The position numbers were made by a program, and so were the translations under genes. A DNA stretch of 18,842 nt. Origin: Pseudomonadota bacterium (GTDB taxonomy: Bacteria > Pseudomonadota > Gammaproteobacteria > Burkholderiales > Burkholderiaceae). Of the stretch, positions 14,956 to 18,842 are shown piece after piece (positions within the stretch are counted from its first letter, which is position 1; every line of letters starts with the position of its first letter). The notes beneath the pieces are model-generated. The model ran no database searches. It was not told where the DNA came from and saw nothing but the letters and a program-made list of their open reading frames with translations. The stretch lies in NCBI GenBank assembly GCA_021783435.1, contig JAJXUC010000071.1:1-18842 (forward strand), given 5' to 3'.

Positions 14956-17214
14956 ATGCGCTTTCGTTTTCCCATCGTCATCATCGACGAGGATTTCCGC
15001 TCCGAAAACAATTCGGGCCTGGGCATCCGCGCGTTGGCCCAGGCCATCGAGCAGGAGGGCATCGAGGTGCTGGGCGTCACCAGCTTCGGCGATCTCTCCA
15101 GCTTCGCCCAGCAGCAGTCGCGCGCCAGCGCCTTCATCCTGTCGATCGACGACGAGGAGTTCGCCGCCGCCGAAAGCGACGCCGAGGCGCCGGTGCTGCA
15201 GTCGCTGCGCAAGTTCATCGAGGAAATCCGGTTCCGCAACGCCGAGATCCCCATCTACCTCTACGGCGAGACGCGCACCTCGCGCCATATTCCGAACGAC
15301 ATCCTGCGCGAGCTGCACGGGTTCATCCACATGTTCGAGGACACCCCGGAATTCGTCGCGCGCCACATCATCCGCGAGGCGCGGGCCTATCTCGACTCGC
15401 TGGCGCCGCCGTTCTTCCGCGCCCTCGTCGGCTACGCCGCGGACGGGTCCTATTCCTGGCACTGCCCGGGCCACTCCGGCGGCGTGGCCTTCCTGAAAAG
15501 CCCGGTGGGGCAGATGTTCCACCAGTTCTTCGGCGAGAACCTGCTGCGCGCCGACGTGTGCAACGCGGTGGACGAACTCGGGCAACTGCTGGACCACACC
15601 GGCCCGGTGGCGGCGTCCGAGCGCAATGCGGCGCGCATCTTCCATGCCGACCATCTGTTCTTCGTCACCAACGGCACCTCGACCTCGAACAAGATGGTGT
15701 GGCATTCCACCGTGGCGCCCGGCGACGTGGTGGTGGTGGACCGCAACTGCCACAAGAGCGTGCTGCACGCCATCATCATGACCGGCGCGCTGCCGGTGTT
15801 CCTCACGCCCACGCGCAACCACTACGGCATCATCGGCCCGATCCCGAAAGAGGAATTCCTGCCCGAGAACATCGAACGCAAGATTGCCGCCAATCCGCTC
15901 ACCGCCCATCTGGCCGGCAAGGTGAGGCCGCGGGTGCTCACCATCACCCAGTCCACCTACGACGGCGTGCTCTACAACGTCGACATCATCAAGCAGATGC
16001 TCGACGGCTATATCGACACCCTGCACTTCGACGAAGCCTGGTTGCCGCATGCCACGTTCCACCCGTTCTACACCGGCATGCACGCCATCGGCGCCGGGCG
16101 GCCACGCACCCGCGAGTCCATGGTGTTCTCCACCCAGTCCACGCACAAGCTGCTGGCCGGACTGAGCCAGGCCTCGCAGATCCTGGTGCAGGACTCCGCC
16201 ACGCGCAGCCTGGACCGTTCCCGTTTCAACGAGGCCTATCTGATGCACAGCTCGACCTCGCCGCAATACGCCATCATCGCCTCGTGCGACGTGGCCGCGG
16301 CGATGATGGAGCCGCCGGGCGGCACCGCGCTGGTGGAGGAGAGCATTCTGGAGGCGCTGAACTTCAGGCGCGCGATGCGCAAGGTGGCCGAGGAGTTCGG
16401 CCACGACTGGTGGTTCAAGGTGTGGGGACCGGACGAACTGGCGCCGGAGGACATCGGGGCGCGCGAGGACTGGCTGCTCGGCCCCGAGGCGGACTGGCAT
16501 GGCTTCGGGAAGATGGCGCCGGGCTTCAACCTGCTCGATCCGATCAAGGCCACGGTGATCACGCCCGGGCTGGATCTGCACGGCCGCTTCAGTGAAACCG
16601 GCATTCCGGCGGCCATCGTCACCAAATACCTGGCGGAGCATGGGGTGATCGTCGAGAAGACCGGGCTCTACAGTTTTTTCATCATGTTCACCATCGGCAT
16701 CACCAAGGGCCGCTGGAATACCCTGGTGACCGCGCTGCAGCAGTTCAAGGACGATTACGACCGCAATCAGCCGCTATGGCGCATCCTGCCCGAGTTCGTG
16801 GCCAAATTCCCGATGTACGAGAGGGTGGGGCTGCGCGACTTGTGTCAACGCATCCATGGTGCTTACGAAGCGAGCGACGTGGCGCGCTTGACCACCGAGA
16901 TGTACCTGTCGGACCTGCAACCCGCGATGACGCCGACCGAGGCCTACGCCAAGATGGCGCATCGCGACATCGAGCGGGTGAACATCGACGCTTTGGAGGG
17001 GCGCATCACCACGGCCCTGCTCACGCCGTACCCGCCTGGCATTCCGCTGTTGATTCCCGGCGAGCGATTCAACCGCAAGATCGTGCAATACCTGCAGTTC
17101 GCGCGCGACTTCAACCGCCAGTTCCCCGGTTTCGCCACCGACATCCACGGCCTGGTCGAGGAGGACGGGCCGCAAGGCAAGCGCTATTGCATCGACTGCG
17201 TGCGGGGCGCATGA
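14956..17214 (+). CDS. Orn/Lys/Arg decarboxylase, PLP-dependent (arginine decarboxylase-like length)
   Basis: A 752-residue fold-type I decarboxylase that removes CO2 from a basic amino acid, giving agmatine, cadaverine or putrescine, for polyamine supply or acid resistance. The N-terminal wing domain (1-145) resembles a response-regulator receiver. The PLP core follows, with SWHCPGHSGGVAFLKSP (167-183), FVTNGTSTSNKMVWH (236-250), cofactor Asp359 in HFDEAW and PLP-binding Lys398 in STQSTHKLLAGLSQAS. The C-terminal domain includes LTPYPPGIPLLIPGE. The length matches AdiA-type arginine decarboxylases (about 755) better than lysine or ornithine enzymes (about 712), but specificity is not proved. 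GGAG (14946-14949) lies six bases before the ATG. It stands alone, converging on the ABC exporter. Confidence 0.92.
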   Translation: MRFRFPIVIIDEDFRSENNSGLGIRALAQAIEQEGIEVLGVTSFGDLSSFAQQQSRASAFILSIDDEEFAAAESDAEAPVLQSLRKFIEEIRFRNAEIPIYLYGETRTSRHIPNDILRELHGFIHMFEDTPEFVARHIIREARAYLDSLAPPFFRALVGYAADGSYSWHCPGHSGGVAFLKSPVGQMFHQFFGENLLRADVCNAVDELGQLLDHTGPVAASERNAARIFHADHLFFVTNGTSTSNKMVWHSTVAPGDVVVVDRNCHKSVLHAIIMTGALPVFLTPTRNHYGIIGPIPKEEFLPENIERKIAANPLTAHLAGKVRPRVLTITQSTYDGVLYNVDIIKQMLDGYIDTLHFDEAWLPHATFHPFYTGMHAIGAGRPRTRESMVFSTQSTHKLLAGLSQASQILVQDSATRSLDRSRFNEAYLMHSSTSPQYAIIASCDVAAAMMEPPGGTALVEESILEALNFRRAMRKVAEEFGHDWWFKVWGPDELAPEDIGAREDWLLGPEADWHGFGKMAPGFNLLDPIKATVITPGLDLHGRFSETGIPAAIVTKYLAEHGVIVEKTGLYSFFIMFTIGITKGRWNTLVTALQQFKDDYDRNQPLWRILPEFVAKFPMYERVGLRDLCQRIHGAYEASDVARLTTEMYLSDLQPAMTPTEAYAKMAHRDIERVNIDALEGRITTALLTPYPPGIPLLIPGERFNRKIVQYLQFARDFNRQFPGFATDIHGLVEEDGPQGKRYCIDCVRGA

Positions 17215-17246
17215 GGGGGGCTGACGGCCTGCGGCACGCAGCCTTG

Positions 17247-17305
17247 TCCAATGGCAAAGGCGTCTGGGCGAAGGGCGTGATTCCAACGGCAAAGGAGTCT
17301 GAGCG
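17247..17305 (+). repeat. Two 24-bp direct repeats, 35-bp offset
   Basis: The 24 bases at 17247-17270 recur at 17282-17305 with three mismatches; the shared core is GGCAAAGG-n-GTCTG-n-GCG. Tandem sites of about this size are found at the ends of several insertion-sequence families, where they bind transposase. The repeat lies just after the decarboxylase stop and before the stub reading frame at 17344. Confidence 0.7.
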
Positions 17306-17316
17306 GGGTTTTTGGG

Positions 17317-17343
17317 GTCGATCATTGCAGGATGGTGATCGAC
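17317..17343. repeat. Inverted repeat with perfect 8-bp arms
   Basis: GTCGATCA (17317-17324) and TGATCGAC (17336-17343) flank an 11-base loop. There is no T tract on either side, so it is not an obvious terminator. Its right arm ends directly before the ATG of the stub reading frame at 17344, where it could hide that start or bind a protein. Confidence 0.6.
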
Positions 17344-17442
17344 ATGGATACAGCAAGATTCGAGACGATCGAGCAGGTACGGGTCGCGCCAATCCCAGTG
17401 GGAATTCAGTGGGAATCCCGAGTGAAACCGCCCACAATTTAA
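17344..17442 (+). pseudogene. Possible N-terminal stub of an IS transposase
   Basis: A 32-codon frame beginning MDTARFETIEQVR. This opening resembles the start of integrase-type (DDE) transposases as I remember them, which continue with a short FL-G-T motif; here the resemblance stops after VR and a TAA follows 19 codons later. An ATG at 17332 would extend it by four residues. With the direct repeats upstream it looks like the remains of an insertion-sequence end. Without a search this stays an inference; it could also be a chance frame. Confidence 0.3.
17396..17417 (+). repeat. 11-bp tandem duplication
   Basis: CAGTGGGAATT at 17396-17406 is followed directly by CAGTGGGAATC at 17407-17417, differing only in the last base. 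The preceding AATCC and the following CC also allow pairing across the copies. No function is evident. Confidence 0.65.
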
Positions 17443-17473
17443 GCCAACGCCTGCGGATGCCTGATAACGCAAT

Positions 17474-17509
17474 CCCTTGAAAAGAAAGAGCCTTTCTATT
17501 TTGCAAGGG
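17474..17509. terminator. Imperfect hairpin between converging genes
   Basis: CCCTTG (17474-17479) pairs with CAAGGG (17504-17509), and inside it GAAAG pairs with CTTTC, joined by A-rich and T-rich strands. On the minus strand the hairpin follows the ABC exporter stop at 17527 closely. The stem is AT-rich and lacks a clean T tract, so it is only a possible bidirectional terminator. Confidence 0.35.
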
Positions 17510-17526
17510 AGGGGAAAAAGACCACC

Positions 17527-18842
17527 TCACTGCATGAACTGCAGCGAGGCGAGATTCGCATACAACCCGCCGCGCGCCATGAGTTCGGCATGCGTGCCCA
17601 TGTCGATGATGCGCCCGCGGTCCATCACCACGATGCGGTCGGCACGCTGTACGGTGGCAAGGCGATGGGCGATGACGAGGGTTGTGCGCCCCTGCATGGC
17701 TTGTTCGAGCGCGGCTTGCACGGCCCGTTCGCTTTGCGCGTCGAGCGCGCTGGTGGCTTCGTCCAGCAACAGCAGCGGGGCGTTCTTCAGTATGGCGCGG
17801 GCGATGCTGATGCGTTGGCGCTGCCCGCCGGACAGGCGCACGCCGCGTTCGCCCAGATAGGTGTGGTAGCCCTGCGGCAGTTCGCGGATGAAGCCGTCCG
17901 CCTGCGCCGCGCGGGCGGCCTCGATCACCTCGTGGTCGGTGGCCTCGGGCCGGCCGTAGCGGATGTTGTCCATCGCGCTGGCGGAAAAGATGACGGCGTC
18001 CTGCGGCACCAGGCCGATGCGTCCGCGCAGTTCGGCCAGGGCGGCATGATCAGCGCGCACGCCATCGACGTTCACCGCCCCATGCTGCGCGTCATAGAAG
18101 CGCAGCAGCAGTTGCAGCACCGTGGTTTTGCCCGCGCCGCTGGGGCCGACGAGGGCGACGGTTTCGCCGGGCTCCATGCGCAGCGAAAAATCATCCAGTG
18201 CCGGCTGCTCCGGGCGCGAGGGGTAGGTGAAGCGCACATGGGCGAATTGCACCGCCGATCCCCCATGCGCGGACGCCAGGGGCTGTGGCTGCAGCGGGTC
18301 GGTCACGGGCGAGCGCACCGCGAGCAGTTCCATCAGGCGCTCGGTGGCGCCCGCGGCGCGCAGCAGGTCGCCGAAGACTTCGGCCAGCGTCGCGGCGGAT
18401 CCGGCCACCAGGCCGATGTACAGCACGGTCTGACCGAGCGTGCCCGCGCTCATGCGGCCCTCGACCACGGCCACCGTGCCGAGATACAGACCATAGATGA
18501 GCGCACCGAACAGCGCGACGATGACAAAGGCGGTCAGCAAGGCACGCATGCGGCTGCGCCGCACGGCTGTGGCGAAGGCGGCTTCGGCGGCGTCGCGAAA
18601 GCGGCGGGCTTCGTCCGCTTCGCGCGTGTAGCTCTGCACCGTGGGCACGGCGTTGAGAACCTCGGCGGCGATGGCGCTGGAGTCGGCCACCCGGTCCTGG
18701 CTGGCGCGCGACAAGCGCCGCACCCGCCGGCCGATGGCCACGGCGGGCAGCACCACGAGCAGGATGACGGCCACGACGGTGAGCATCAGGCGCGGGCTGG
18801 TGGCCACCAGCATGACCATGCCGCCCAGGAACACCACGGCAT
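17527..18842 (-). CDS. ABC exporter, fused membrane and ATPase domains (N-terminus cut by window edge)
   Basis: A half-size ABC exporter of the MsbA/HlyB-like type, which pumps lipids, drugs or peptides out of the cytosol as a dimer. About 438 of roughly 600 residues are in the window; the first membrane helices lie beyond the right edge. The visible membrane part ends with helices near 99-120 and 137-160, counted from the GTG at 18837, which is only an internal codon. The ATPase domain follows: Walker A GPSGAGKTT (231-239), Q-loop LVPQD, signature LSGGQRQRIS (335-344), Walker B LLLLDEATSALD (355-366) and switch His391 (VIAHRLAT). All catalytic motifs are intact. It converges on the decarboxylase; the substrate cannot be told. 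Confidence 0.93.
   Translation of the reverse strand, partial: AVVFLGGMVMLVATSPRLMLTVVAVILLVVLPAVAIGRRVRRLSRASQDRVADSSAIAAEVLNAVPTVQSYTREADEARRFRDAAEAAFATAVRRSRMRALLTAFVIVALFGALIYGLYLGTVAVVEGRMSAGTLGQTVLYIGLVAGSAATLAEVFGDLLRAAGATERLMELLAVRSPVTDPLQPQPLASAHGGSAVQFAHVRFTYPSRPEQPALDDFSLRMEPGETVALVGPSGAGKTTVLQLLLRFYDAQHGAVNVDGVRADHAALAELRGRIGLVPQDAVIFSASAMDNIRYGRPEATDHEVIEAARAAQADGFIRELPQGYHTYLGERGVRLSGGQRQRISIARAILKNAPLLLLDEATSALDAQSERAVQAALEQAMQGRTTLVIAHRLATVQRADRIVVMDRGRIIDMGTHAELMARGGLYANLASLQFMQ

Noticed and set aside
14437..16641. 734-codon open frame antisense to the decarboxylase and NfeD
   Set aside because: It is composed of His/Gly/Val/Arg-rich sequence without domains and covers two well-supported genes on both sides of their promoters; it is a GC artefact.
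17215..17526. CRISPR array or toxin-antitoxin pair in the gene-free stretch
   Set aside because: Only two repeats with mismatches and an 11-base spacer, and no pair of small genes with start signals; an IS relic explains it better.

Overview
This is a GC-rich chromosomal segment with dense, mostly single-gene or two-to-three-gene units on both strands. Gene content points to a betaproteobacterium, probably Burkholderiales: lysS, pgi, NfeD/SPFH pairs, a roughly 750-residue Orn/Lys/Arg decarboxylase and a compact arsR-arsC-acr3 cluster. A Thiomonas-like metal-tolerant organism would fit, but this is a guess from gene style, not a match I could test. Most of the window is housekeeping or ordinary accessory metabolism. 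I found no CRISPR array, no intact mobile element and no rRNA.

Region 1 (1-3732, minus strand): the 5' part of lysS (runs off the left edge), pgi overlapping it by four bases (ATGA), then a separate MgtC/DUF4010 membrane protein. Region 2 (3891-5917, plus): rfbB and rfbD, again overlapping by ATGA, for dTDP-L-rhamnose synthesis; rfbA and rfbC are not here. Region 3 (6023-7569, minus): a DUF1338 (2-oxoadipate dioxygenase/decarboxylase family) gene and dsbB, coupled by a third ATGA overlap, behind a promoter candidate with a perfect TTGACA box. Region 4 (7768-7900): tRNA-Pro(TGG) with encoded CCA and a textbook intrinsic terminator. Region 5 (8102-8746, minus): a LysE/RhtB-type amino-acid exporter.

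Region 6 (8887-10969, plus) is the arsenic unit. The ArsR repressor has a C-terminal Cys-Cys...Cys sensor and a probable operator just upstream of its start. It is followed by an LMW-phosphatase-type arsenate reductase and an ACR3 arsenite efflux permease. Together these reduce As(V) to As(III), pump it out, and switch the unit on when arsenite is present. Region 7 (11019-12441, plus): a small DUF4404 protein, a 10-bp perfect GC-rich hairpin, and an MBL-fold hydrolase, closed by a terminator candidate. Region 8 (12511-14852, minus): NfeD, an SPFH/paraslipin protein and a DUF455 ferritin-like protein, probably one operon. Region 9 (14956-17214, plus): an Orn/Lys/Arg decarboxylase.

Region 10 (17215-17526) is the only long gene-free stretch. 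It holds two diverged 24-bp direct repeats, an 8-bp-arm inverted repeat, a stub reading frame resembling the start of a transposase, an 11-bp tandem duplication and a terminal hairpin. I read it as the relic of an insertion-sequence end. Region 11 (17527-18842, minus) is the C-terminal part of an ABC exporter running off the right edge.
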